From NCBI GenBank assembly GCA_029891385.1, contig CM057228.1, positions 29,950,214 through 30,014,213 of the forward strand: 64,000 bases of DNA, written 5' to 3'. This document shows, piece after piece, positions 24,736 through 35,910 of this stretch (within the stretch, counting starts at the first letter, position 1; every line of letters begins with the position of its first letter). The stretch comes from Erythroxylum novogranatense. Its lineage: Eukaryota; Streptophyta; Magnoliopsida; Malpighiales; Erythroxylaceae. The notes under the pieces are model-generated. The model made no database searches and had not been told where the DNA came from. It saw only the letters and a program-made list of their open reading frames with translations. A program made the translations under genes and the position numbers.

Positions 24736-25368
24736 TCATGAACATAGTTGCTTCCTTTAGTCATAACTTCCTCTCTAGACATCCAAATGACTTGATTCTT
24801 GAACCATTGGATTCTTAAGAAATTGCTCTACATCTCTTAAAAAATCGTGGCCATCTAAAATAAATGGAGAAAGATTGAGTGAAAAAAGTGGGACAGGTAC
24901 AGTGAGTGTGCTCTTAAGTAATATGAACAGATGGTATTATACTGAACATACTTCAGTATTTTATTGATATCTTGATATGTAGAGTTCCAAATGAGATGAT
25001 TTTTGATTTGGAGTAAACTAAAAACATAGGAATACAAATTATATGAAGAAATAAAATTCTGAATTGGACTCTAAGAGTTTCAATTTTTGGATGAAAGTTG
25101 AGTATATGGTACTGTCTTAGAATAAAAGCAGTCCGGAGATATTAGAGTATAACTTTCATACTACTGAACCAAATTGAATGCTTTTGGTGTAATTGGAAAC
25201 GTAAGACAATAGAGAAGAGTCTTCTAGAATAAAGTGTTATGTTAGACTATTCAAGGGTGTTTTTGGCAAGACACTTACGTGTAAAAGATATAAGACATAA
25301 ATGGAAGGGCAAATGGGACAATTCTCAATCATTGAGGGCATAATTGGAAGAAGAAGTGTTGTCTTGCC

Positions 25369-25376
25369 TATAAATG
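25369..25376 (+). promoter_or_regulatory. TATA box of H 5' LTR
   Basis: TATAAATG in 'cttgcctataaatgga', conserved in the 3' LTR at 43227-43234, followed by a purine-rich leader rich in GAGAGA. Confidence 0.65.
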
Positions 25377-26639
25377 GAATAGAAACACGAAAATGCGAGG
25401 GAGGAGAAGAGAAATACCAAAATTTTAGAGAAAAGAGAGAGAATGTCAGGAAAAAGAGAGAGAAGTATAAAGAGAGGAAGAGAAATAGAGAAACAAGCTA
25501 GGGTTTCAATTTCCCTATCTTACAAGAGAGAATTTGGAGTTGATTAAGAAAGGAAACAAATAAGGGAAGAGAAGAGCTTTCCTTTGAGCTAAGGATCCCT
25601 TCATTTGGTGAAGAATCAAGGGTGGTGCAGGTCAACTATCCGCATTCAGGCGTTCCCAGAATTTGAAAACAAATGTTAATATGGAGCTTACTGTGAGTAG
25701 ACCGAGATGGTCTCACTTAATTATTGTTGTTATTTGAATTTTTATTATTTGACTATTGAATGATTTTGTAAATGAGATTGATTATGTGGTTTCTAGACAG
25801 GAGGTCCAATGATTGTGATGGTTGACTTAGATATTGAAGTGCTACTTGAATGTGAATTGGATGAACTAAGTATATTGAAGTGATTGCTAAGTGTTTTCGA
25901 AAAGTGTAATCGCATGCAAGCAAAAGTGTGAATTCTCAACTATATGTTGAATTTCAGACTTCGGGCCGATGATAAGTGAATATGATTGAATTAAAGCATG
26001 CAAATATGAGTGATGCATTTCATTTCACGAATGCATGAAACATAATGACTGTGGTGACCAGAGTAGCCACCGATCAGAGCTTAAAGCTCAACGTGTAAAA
26101 AAGAGCCTCGAGCTCAAAAGTGATTCAGAGCCTCAGGCTCAACATTTAATGAGCCCTATATGGAAAAGTTATCAATGAGCCCTATATGAGACAGTTTAGG
26201 TACTTGGTTACAACAAAGTAACAATTTGAAAGTGAGTCTTATGTGCATTACATATGCATAAAATAAATGATTAAGTGTAATGAATATGAAGTGTTGAAGT
26301 GAATGTGAAGTTTGAAATAATGTTAAATGTGTGATGTATGTGGAATGTGCATTATATGTGATGTGACTGGGTGGGCCATTGATGATGATCACTCATTGAG
26401 TTCATAAAACTCACCCAAAATTTACAAATGGGTTTGTATTAATTGAAAATGTTTATGAATGAATGGGGGCCCAAATTGAGTATCGATTTCTGCATATTGT
26501 GTTATTGATTTTTAAAAAAAATTATACAAATTTCAAAATTATTGAGTGCTTTAGCACTCCACCCTCGCAGGACACGGACTCGGATATCACCATCGATGTC
26601 AGGTTCGGGTCTTGCGGGAGTGAGGTGCTACAATTTATG

Positions 26640-26652
26640 TGGTATCAGAGCC
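26640..26652 (+). other. Primer binding site of element H (initiator tRNA-Met)
   Basis: TGGTATCAGAGCC, complementary to the 3' end of plant initiator tRNA-Met. It lies seven bases after the 5' LTR and fixes strand and LTR border. Confidence 0.9.
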
Positions 26653-27833
26653 CAAAAGTACCATCTTATATGGGCATTTTGAAATATGTGTCAAGTTGTA
26701 TGCACATTAGTCTTGTCATAGCAGACAGTGGCAACTGATCCCCAATATGAGTCAAATGCATGAGCATTCCTTATGAGTCTGAGCTGTTAGGAGCATCAAG
26801 AGAAATGATGATCTGACAGAATGTGAGAAAATAAAGATCTATGGACATTTTGGAAACAAAAAATAGTATCTGGTTTTATATGATAAAAAAGGTTCACCCA
26901 AAGGGGTATGTACCCTTGATGGTAATATAGGAGTGAGTAGGTATATTGTCGTGAATTGATTGAAGAAAATGAGAATATAAGTAGAAATGAGGAGACTAAA
27001 GTGTACAGATAAAATGAAATGAAATTATAAAATTGTTATGATCATAAAAGGACTAATTTGGAACCGAAATGGTTATGTGAATATTGTAATAGGAGTTTGT
27101 AATTTAGTATAAGGAGACAGTAGGGAAAAATTGGGACCAAACATTCATAATGGTTATGCATCTAAAATTCTGGATTGGTTAGGGACACACACACACACAC
27201 ACACACATACACACATAGGAAATGAAATAGTATATGGTTGGATATAACAGATAGACTCATTGTATTGGTATCGGTGGGTGTACTATTGAATATAAAATCG
27301 ATATTGCAATCTGGTGATATGTCCTCGAAGGTGATATAAATGTGAATACACTGTCATGGGTTGTTTGAGGAAAAAATAAGGATATGAGTAGAAATGATGA
27401 GATTAAAGTGTACAAGCCAAGTTGATATGACCTTGAAAGGTTGAAATTAGACTTAGAATGGTTGTGTGATTACCGATATAAGATTTTATGGTTCAGTATG
27501 AGAATATATCTGTGGAATGGAGATTTAAGCTTCATATGGGTTATGCCCACACAATTATTATTTGATTGAGAGTATAGATGTGTGAGATGAAATAAATGAC
27601 AATGGGAGGATGGGGTGATGAGCGATATATGAAAAAGTTGTTGAGTTTAGGTTAATTCGCCATTGTGATTGCACATCTGATAGTGGGATCACTGTGACAA
27701 GTGAGAATATTAAGCATATGTGTATAATATACATGGAGATGATATAGGAAGCAATCGGTGACTTATTAAATAAGTGCTAATTATAGTTCCCATAGTTTAA
27801 AGTTCAAGATGAGTTAGAGTAAGACGTGAGAGT
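26653..27833 (+). mobile_element. 5' internal region of element H, non-coding, with internal duplication
   Basis: No frame of interest. Two segments resemble each other (about 26930-27130 and 27345-27540, sharing 'gagtagaaatgatgag...taaagtgtaca' and 'atggttatgtgaat'), a local duplication of about 400 bp period. An AC microsatellite is at 27186-27210. The segment stops where LTR G begins, without a polypurine tract. Confidence 0.6.
27186..27220 (+). repeat. (AC)n microsatellite
   Basis: About 12 AC units interrupted by 'at' near the end, in the internal region of element H. Confidence 0.95.
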
Positions 27834-28585
27834 TGTTGGACCCCGAACTTTTTTTGGAATTTAGAAATATGAAATGAGAAATTTTGGTGATTATTCATGT
27901 GTAAATAATAGAAGAATTCTTGAATTTTAAATGAAGTAGAAAAGATAGTTATGTGCAAGATGAGTTATATGTGAAATATTGGAAGTTATAAGTTGAAACA
28001 TGATCATTGAGTATGCTTCGGTATTTTAGCCATAACTTTTTCTATAGTTATCCAAATTAGATGATTCTTAATTTGGATTAAACTAGAGAGATAAGGCTAC
28101 AAATTGTTTGATGAAATTGAGTTCTAATTCAGTCTCTAAGAAAGTCAATTGTCGGGTGGAATTTGAGCATAGTATGTTGTTTCAGCATAAGAATAGTTTG
28201 GAAATGTTTAGGTATAACTTTCAGATTACTGAACCAAATTGAATGATTTTCATGTCATTATAAAGTTAAGACAATGAGGAAAATTTCTTTAGAAGGAAGT
28301 GCAAGCAAATTCCTTCAATTGCATGATTAAAAAAAGGTGTTGATTTTAAGGAGTTAACTATGATTTAAATGAATTTTGAGGTCATAATAGAGTATTTTGT
28401 GGAATTAATTAACATGTTAATGGGATTTTATTAGCATGTTAATGTGATTAAGACCTTATGACATGGATTTAAATTGAATTAAGGTGGTAACTTATGCATG
28501 AGGGCAAAATTGGAAGACCACTTAAGCATTTAAGTTCCTAGGCTTTTAAGTAAGGGCAATATGGACTTTTTAGCATCATTAGTGG

Positions 28586-28593
28586 TATAAAAG
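28586..28593 (+). promoter_or_regulatory. TATA box of LTR G
   Basis: TATAAAAG in 'gtggtataaaaggcaag', followed by a GA-rich leader as in A and H. Confidence 0.65.
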
Positions 28594-29524
28594 GCAAGAG
28601 AAAGGAGTGGTCTTCTCATTTGAAGAGAGGGAAACGAAAATTTAGAGAGAGGAGGGAGAGAGAGAGTCATAGAAAGGGGGAAGAAGGAGAAAAAGAAGAG
28701 CAAGCTAGGGTTCTACTTTTCTAAGCCTTCAAGAGTGGTTTTCAAGTTGTTCATGGAGGAAAAAGGAAGAAGAGGAAAAGAGCTCTCATTCAAGCCATCA
28801 AACTCTTCATTTGGAGAAGATTCAAGGAAAGAATGGATTTTTATTTGTTGGATTTTTAGAGATATTTTGGTTTTTAGGGCTTAAGAATGGTATGGGTTTA
28901 AGTTTTATAAGATCAATTTTAGTGAATATGTCTTATGGGTTTGTCAATTGGAATGCCTATTGATTTGGGAATTATGGTTTATGTTAAAGGAGATTAAGAG
29001 AGGCAAGAGGAATCAAGATCAAGGGGAGGCAATTTGAGTCAATTTTCAAGCAAGGAATTAAGGTGGGTATATGTTTATAATAGAGTAAATAAGCCACTTA
29101 TGTTTTTCTTCAAATCAAGGAAATTTAATGATTTAAATTGCATCATAATTGTTGCATAAATTGTGCTTTGAATGAATTGAGGAATTGCTACATGTTGATA
29201 TGTGAATTGTGTGATGTTTTATGAAAGTGCTTTTCATTTTAAAAGAATGCGCATTTATACAATCATGTTTCCAAGAATGATTTTTATATAAAAAGAAAGT
29301 TTCCAAGAAAATGTGTCATTTTGGGCAAAAAGTTTGCAAGTTCATGAAACATGTGTTACATGGGTTTCATGTTTATGATTGAGTAATGAGCCGGTAAGGT
29401 TTCTTTTTCCAAATTAAGAAATAAAAGTTTGTTTTTGAAGCAAGAAAATAAAATGATTTTAAAGTACTCCATAATTGTTGCATTCATTGCTTTTGATTTG
29501 AGAAATTGCTACAATTGTTGCATT

Positions 29525-29708
29525 TATTATTGGGTCCGGGATTTGGTACCGACACAAACGGGCCCCGCATACCCCCGCATACCCCCGCGGCCCACACAAT
29601 TGGTACTGTCCTCTTTGGTCAGGGGAATCCCTCTCCAGGATTCGAACACATGACCTCAAGGTTTTATAGCTTCCACATGCTCGCCTCTTACCATTTGGCT
29701 AACTCAAA
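29525..29708 (-). mobile_element. tRNA-derived SINE (minus strand)
   Basis: Read on the minus strand from 29708: the A-box-like TAGCCAAATGGTAAG comes within the first 20 bases. About 55 bases on is the B-box-like GTTCGAATCC in 'gaggtcatgtgttcgaatcc', spaced as in a tRNA gene. A GC-rich body with a repeated 'gcgggggtat' and a short tail 'aataataaatgcaac' follow. There is no acceptor-stem pairing to make a functional tRNA. It sits in LTR G, and the E LTR starts directly at its 5' edge. Alternative: a tRNA-like fragment carried by another repeat. Confidence 0.6.
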
Positions 29709-30406
29709 TGTTGGGACCCGATTCGGGAACCGGATCCCAACCGAAAAACGAAAGCCAAAACGAATACGAATCACAAAAAGGCGGAACGAATAAAACGAAT
29801 TGATCACAAAGCTCAACAAATCATTAACGAATCGAAAGAAAATCGAATCGAAACCAATTTCTGATACGTAACAAAACGGAGCCGACATCCGTGAACAAGT
29901 ATCAAAGAAAGCGTTCGTTGGAAACCTTAAGACTATCACCAAAACTAATCCAATCCGTGTACATTTTTTCTTTCTTTCCTTCTTTCATTTTCATTCCATC
30001 TCTTACAAGTGACTTCAATATCCTCAATCCAATAACATTCACATACAATCGCACTATCCAACGTCCAATACTCGTTTATTCACATTTCTCCATATACAAA
30101 TCATGCTTATATCTCAGTTGAACATACATAAGTTATATAACATACCCATGTGCAATACCATAACTCAATAGCCTCATCCAAACTTCATAAATACAATTAC
30201 GATTTATACACCATTTCATAAATCAAAGCTTTATACAAATCATAGTGGCATTTTCAAGCCTTATACATTACCCATAACCCTAAACCAAAGTACACAATAC
30301 ACAACAATTCCAGACTTCTCAGTAACCATCTCACTTAATAATAATACAATAAAACACATGTAAACAGAAATCTTCATTTTCTTTCACCCGATCTTCTTCT
30401 CATCAC

Positions 30407-31116
30407 CTGTGGATGGGAATGAAGGGGGGGTGAGCTTTACAGCCCGTGGGTAACAGTTTATAACGAATATATATAAGCAAAATCCTTGAAATTCTTTTTC
30501 TTTTCTGGTCTTGGAAAATATTTCTTTGAAATCCGTAAAGCACATTTTCGAAAAGTGCTTTTCTCGTTGTAGCCAAAATCGCCATTTGCAAAACATATGA
30601 TTTTTAGGCTTTCAGCCATAAACCCATAAATTTATAAAACATGAATGCATCAACTCGACAATTCATAGATGCGATGGCAATTCACATATGCAATGCACAA
30701 CACATGGCTCGAGAGTTCCGTGGAACACAACGAATAAACCGAAGTTTATCGTAAACACAACGAGTCCGATTTCTCAAGATCTCGTGGCCTCTAACGGGCA
30801 GCCGGGAGCAGGCTTAAACATCGACGTGCACGTGACTAACACAACGTTCCTCTCTCGCCCAAACAAAAGCACATATCATGCTCTAATCAATTAATCGAAT
30901 ACTCTTTTACGAATATACACAATGCCATGAAATCTTTCGAGGCATAACACAATGTATTTTGCATTTCATCAAACGTTTATGTATGGAATCAATAATGATT
31001 TTTCAAATCATTCACATAATGGTGCAACATTTACGATGCAATTGAAATCAGAAAATCTCTTTATTTAAAGAAAGCAGTAGTGGCTTATAAATTCAAATTA
31101 TAAACACATTACCCAC
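30407..31116 (-). other. Intron-like segment in left E LTR
   Basis: On the minus strand: donor CGAG|GTGGGTAATG at 31116, branch-like GCTCACCCCCCC, end CATCCACAG at 30407. Island with TCACGTGCACGTCGA at about 30818-30836. 710 bp, matching LTR A. The right E LTR keeps the donor (34494), but one missing base turns its acceptor into CCACGG near 33790. Confidence 0.5.
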
Positions 31117-32308
31117 CTCGAATCGATGCTAGAAACTTGTTCCTCGCTCCAATTTGTCCATTGATTCTTTCTTTCTTTCAATAGAAAATTCCTACACCAA
31201 TTTCATACAAATTCGATAGCAGAAATAACAAAATCCTTAATATTGAACTTAGAAAACACTAATTCTAAACATAATCAAGCCATCTAAATCACTAATTTCC
31301 AAAATCCCCAATTTACAGAATTGGGCATAAACCCTAATTAATTTCTATCCAAGATTAAACCCATAGTACTTAGCAATTATCAAAATTTACTTCATACTCT
31401 ACAAACCCATACCATTTTCCATGATTCTAAACCAAAACTCTTCCAAAATTCACAAATCAACTTCACCCTCTAGATAAGTCATAAAGAACTCCAAAGTAAC
31501 TTCACCCTCTAGATAAGTCAATTTTTCAATCAAAGTTTCTGCCCGTTTAGCAATCACCTAAGCAATATCCAAACTTCAATTTATCATAACTTCTTGCCCT
31601 GATATCGAAAAATTGCATACTTTATGGCGTTAGAAAGCTGGAAACATGAACTACAACTTTCATTAAGACCACTTTGGCCAAATATATCTAGATCAGTACA
31701 GATTTTCCATTGAAGTTTCTAACACCATTCCAACACATCAACTTCACATATCAACACATCACCACAAACTCTTCAACTAATTCCTCTCAAACACAATACA
31801 CACAAATCTATACACAATTGATATTCATACATAATTGATCTTTCATATCCATATATAAATCCAGATCTCATTAACATCATAAGATAAATGTTTATAAAAT
31901 TAAATGGCATTCTAAGCCATATTACAACATCAGTATTCAAGTCCAAGTACAAAAGATAAAAAACTCCACCATTCTCCACATATGACTGAAATCTTATTCT
32001 TACAATAATCTAACTTAAAACACCACATGCATAACCAAACAAATTGTCTTTACTTTCTAATTTCTTCAAAATTTTACACTTTCACTTTCTATTTCTTGAT
32101 TTCAACTTCCATTTCAATCCACTCATCCACTTGAACTTTCATAGCCCATACAAATCTATTTGAAACCCAAAGTTATCAAATCAAACAAATCTTTTCTCAT
32201 CAATTTCCTTAAGGCAAAAATATCTATAACTCCATTCATATACAAAAAAATCTTATCAAATTTTTATTTTCATATTTCCAATTTCCACTAAAAGATCGGG
32301 GTCCAACA

Positions 32309-33086
32309 ATTCTCCCCCTCTTAAAAGAATTTCGCCCTCGAAATTCCTATCTGAATAATCACCAAGTAACTTATTCTCTCAAATAATCTCTTTAAATAAT
32401 CATATTCATTCACTTCTGAACTAATTTCTCTTCATACATATTTCTCAACTTACTCACAATTTATCACTTCTTGTATCGAATACCACCAATATCATATCAT
32501 ATCAATATTTCTTAACAGATTTACACAAGTCAATGGTCCAATTCTTAATAACCGTAATATAGACCCATTCCATTCAATTTAATCCTTTTGAACTTCCATA
32601 TATATATATATCTATATCTTTATCATTCAAAATCAACCTATTGATCTTCCATACATATATTTCTATCATTAATCTCATCTTTCTAGCATTTCTCATTTCA
32701 TCTCTCAAATATTCAAAATCAAATCATCCTTCACATTAATCTTTTGACTTTCTATACATATATCTCCACCACCATCTCATTATTCAAATCATCAATGCCC
32801 AAAATCAATTCACAAAATTGCTGAAGCCTAATCATCATGAAATTTCACTCTCATTCATTCACATATTCCTAAAATCAATCAAATAATCACCTTTGTTCTT
32901 CAAAGTTAACTTATCCACATCAATATCACACTCTCACTAATTCAATCATACTCCTTGTCATCAAAAGCAAACGATCACTTAGCACTTTCTTACAATCTCA
33001 ATCTTATCCTTACAAACTCTTATCGATTTCTTACTCATACACATACGCCCAAGTAAGATCATATTACTGGGCTCTGAAACCACAAA
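32309..33086 (-). mobile_element. Short internal region of element E
   Basis: 778 bp from polypurine tract to primer site, with no frame above chance. The part next to the left LTR matches window positions 1-385 in reverse complement, so element A shares it. Only the cis signals for reverse transcription remain. Confidence 0.75.
33070..33082 (-). other. Primer binding site of element E
   Basis: On the minus strand TGGTTTCAGAGCC, one base off the canonical tRNA-Met primer site, four bases from the end of the right LTR. It identifies 33087-37226 as the 5' LTR. Confidence 0.8.
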
Positions 33087-35106
33087 TGTTGGGACCCGAT
33101 CCGGGAACCAGATCCTAACCGAAAAATGAAAGCCAAAACGAATGCGAATCACAAAGAGGCGGAACGAATAAAACGAATTGATCACAAAGCTCAACAAATC
33201 ATTAACAAATCGAAAGCAAATCGAATCAAAACGAATTTATGATACGTAACAAAACGGAGCCGACATCCGTGAACAAGTATCAAAGAAAGCGTTTGCGTTG
33301 GAAACCTTAAGACTATCAGTCAAAACCAATCCAATCCGTGTACATTTTTTTTCTTTCTTTCTTTCTTTCATTTTCATTCCATCTCTTACAAGTGACTTCA
33401 ATATCCTCAATCCAATAACATTCACATACAATCGCACTATCCAACGTCCAATACCCGTTTATTCACATTTCTCCATATACAAATCATGCTTATATCTCAG
33501 TTGAACATACACAAGTTATATAACATACCCATGTGCAATACCATAACTCAATAGCCTCATCCAAACTTCATAAATACAATTACGATTTATACACCATTTC
33601 ATAAATCAAAGCTTTATACAAATCATAGTGGCATTTTTAAGCCTTATACATTACCCATAACCCTAAACCAAAGTACACAATACACAACAATTCCGGACTT
33701 CTCAAAGAACCATCTCACTTAACAATAATACAATAAAACACATGTAAACAAAATCTTCATTTTCTTTCACCCGATCTTCTTCTCATCACCGTGGATGGGA
33801 ATGAAGGGGGTGAGCTTCTGACCGTGGGTAACAGTTTATAACGAATATATATAAGCAAAATCCTTGAAATTCTTTTTCTTTTCTGGTCTTGGAAAATATT
33901 TCTTTGAAATCCGTAAAGCACATTTTCAAAAAGTACTTTTCTCATTGTAGCCAAAATTGCCATTTGCAAAACATATGATTTTTAGGCTTTCAGCCATAAA
34001 CCCATAAATTTATAAAACATGAATGCATCAACTCGGCAATTCATAGATGCAATGGCAATTCACATATGCAATGCACAACATATGGCTCGAGAGTTCCGTG
34101 GAACACAACGAATAAACCGAAGTTTATCGTAAACACAACGAGTCCGATTTCTCAGGATCTCGTGGCCTCTAACGGGCAGCCGGAAGCAGGCTTACACGTC
34201 GACGTGCACGTGACTAACACAACGTTCCTCTCTCGCCCAAACAAAAGCACATATCATGCTCCAATCAATTAATCGAATACTCTTTTATGAATATACACAA
34301 TGCCATGAAATCTTTCGAGGCATAACACAATGTATTTTGCATTTCATCAAACGTTTATGTATGGAATCAATAATGATTTTTCAAATCATTCACATAATGG
34401 TGCAACATTTACGATGCAATTGAAATCAGAAAATCTCTTTATTTAAAGAAAGCAGTAGTGGCTTATAAATTCAAATTATAAACACATTACCCACCTCGAA
34501 TATATGCTAGAAACTTGTTCCTCGCTCCAATTTGTCCATTGATTCTTTCTTTCTTTCAATAGAAAATTCCCTACACCAATTTCATACAAATTCGACCGTG
34601 TAAATAACAAAATCCTTAATATTGAACTTAGAAAACACTAATTCTAAACATAATCAAGCCATCTAAATCACTAATTTCCAAAATCCCCAATTTACAGAAT
34701 TGGGCATAAACCCTAATTAATTTCTATCCAAGATTAAACCCATAGTACTTAGCAATCATCAAAATTTACTTCATACTCCACAAACCCATACCATTTTCCA
34801 TGATTCTAAACCAAAATTCTTCCAAAATTCACAAATCAAAATTTTGGGTCTTACCTCATCCTTCACCATTTTCGGATGCATCTTGGTTTGGAAGGAAGCT
34901 TTCATCATCTTCCATCCTTTTTTCCTTGAAACAACTCAAAATCCCCTTGAGATCTCCCATAAATCGAAAACTCTATGCTTTCTCTCTCTTTCTCTTTCAT
35001 TTTCTCTCATCCGAAAGTGCTCTCCCTTCTCTTTTCTTTCTCTTATTTCTTTTAAGTCTTTTGGGCAATAATCGTGATTCTCCTCCAAACAACTACAGCC
35101 CCCTTG

Positions 35107-35114
35107 CTTTTATA
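35107..35114 (-). promoter_or_regulatory. TATA box of right E LTR
   Basis: Minus-strand TATAAAAG in 'cactataaaagcaag', identical to LTR A's box. The left E LTR has lost it by deletion. Confidence 0.7.
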
Positions 35115-35759
35115 GTGCCAGGTCAATTAATGAATAAAGAATGACCCATAATCCCCTCCATTTAAGCCTATAAAGTTAACCCTTTAAGTAAACTTCCAAA
35201 ATTGCCCCTTCATTGGTCTTTAAAACTGACATCTTGTCTGATTATTTCGATCAGGTAAATGAAGCCATTTGACAAAACTTTCTTCTAGAGAAATGTTCCC
35301 CTATGTCTTACGAATCCAATGCTTTAAGAATCAGATTGATCCGAGCTCTATAGCTCAAGATATCTCCAAAATACTGAAGTCTATTCTTCAGACCCGAGGC
35401 TGAACACTACACCTAACTTCCGACCCGAATTTGGAAGTCTTAGAGGCTACATTGTCAATCGGCTCCTTCATAACATTTTTAGCCCCATGTCTCTATTTTC
35501 ATTTGCAAAAAGAATCAAATCGAACGGAGTTCTAACGATTGAGATATCTCTAAAATATTGAACACTATCCAAACTTTTATAACCGATCAGTTCACGAAAA
35601 TCCGAGCTATCTTTCTCCATTTAATTCCAAAACTGATCTATATAGTATGCAAAGATAGAAAAATGTCTTAGGAATCCAACGCTTCGAAAATCGACTCAAT
35701 CGGAGGTCTACACAAAAAGTTATGGCCAAGAGAAGGAAGAGGGGTCAAAAACACAAAAG

Positions 35760-35910
35760 CAGACGATGATGTCAGCACAGACGCAAAATTCGTCTGTGGT
35801 GATGTCAGCACAGACGCAAAAATTCGTCTGTGGTGATGTCAGTACAGACGCAAAAATTCGTCTGTGATGATGTCATCACATACGAAGATGACGTCATCAC
35901 AAACGAAAAA
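35760..35910 (-). repeat. Minisatellite of CAGACG...CGTCTG hairpin units (right E LTR)
   Basis: About three tandem units of 'gatgtcagcacagacgcaaa' plus 'attcgtctgtggt', each holding an inverted repeat CAGACG/CGTCTG, then 'gatgacgtcatcacaaacg' with a TGACGTCA palindrome. It occupies the same slot as the arrays in LTRs A and C. Confidence 0.8.

Larger units (their letters stand above)
23688..26632 (+). mobile_element. 5' LTR of element H (TGTAACATCCC family)
   Basis: Starts TGTAACATCCCGTCCCC, ends GAGGTGCTACA, and is followed seven bases later by an initiator-tRNA-Met primer site, so it is a 5' LTR. It pairs with 41722-44688. The two copies differ mostly by transitions, as expected for old methylated DNA. 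It contains a 23-bp minisatellite (24360-24735), TATA box (25369), donor-like GTGAGTAG (25693) and GAGCC palindromes. Compared with the 3' copy it lacks about 200 bp after 26427, including the acceptor-like site. The outer flanks TTTCC (23683-23687) and TTTTC (44689-44693) are a probable imperfect target duplication. Confidence 0.85.

Noticed and set aside
29525..29708. Functional tRNA gene
   Set aside because: A and B boxes are present but there is no acceptor or anticodon stem pairing, and a GC-rich body and tail follow, so a SINE fits better.
29688..30121. Overlapping frames at the ends of the A/E LTRs on both strands
   Set aside because: They are repeats of the LTR U5 region shared with 7780-8082 and 33237-33504. 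Repetition, not selection, explains them.
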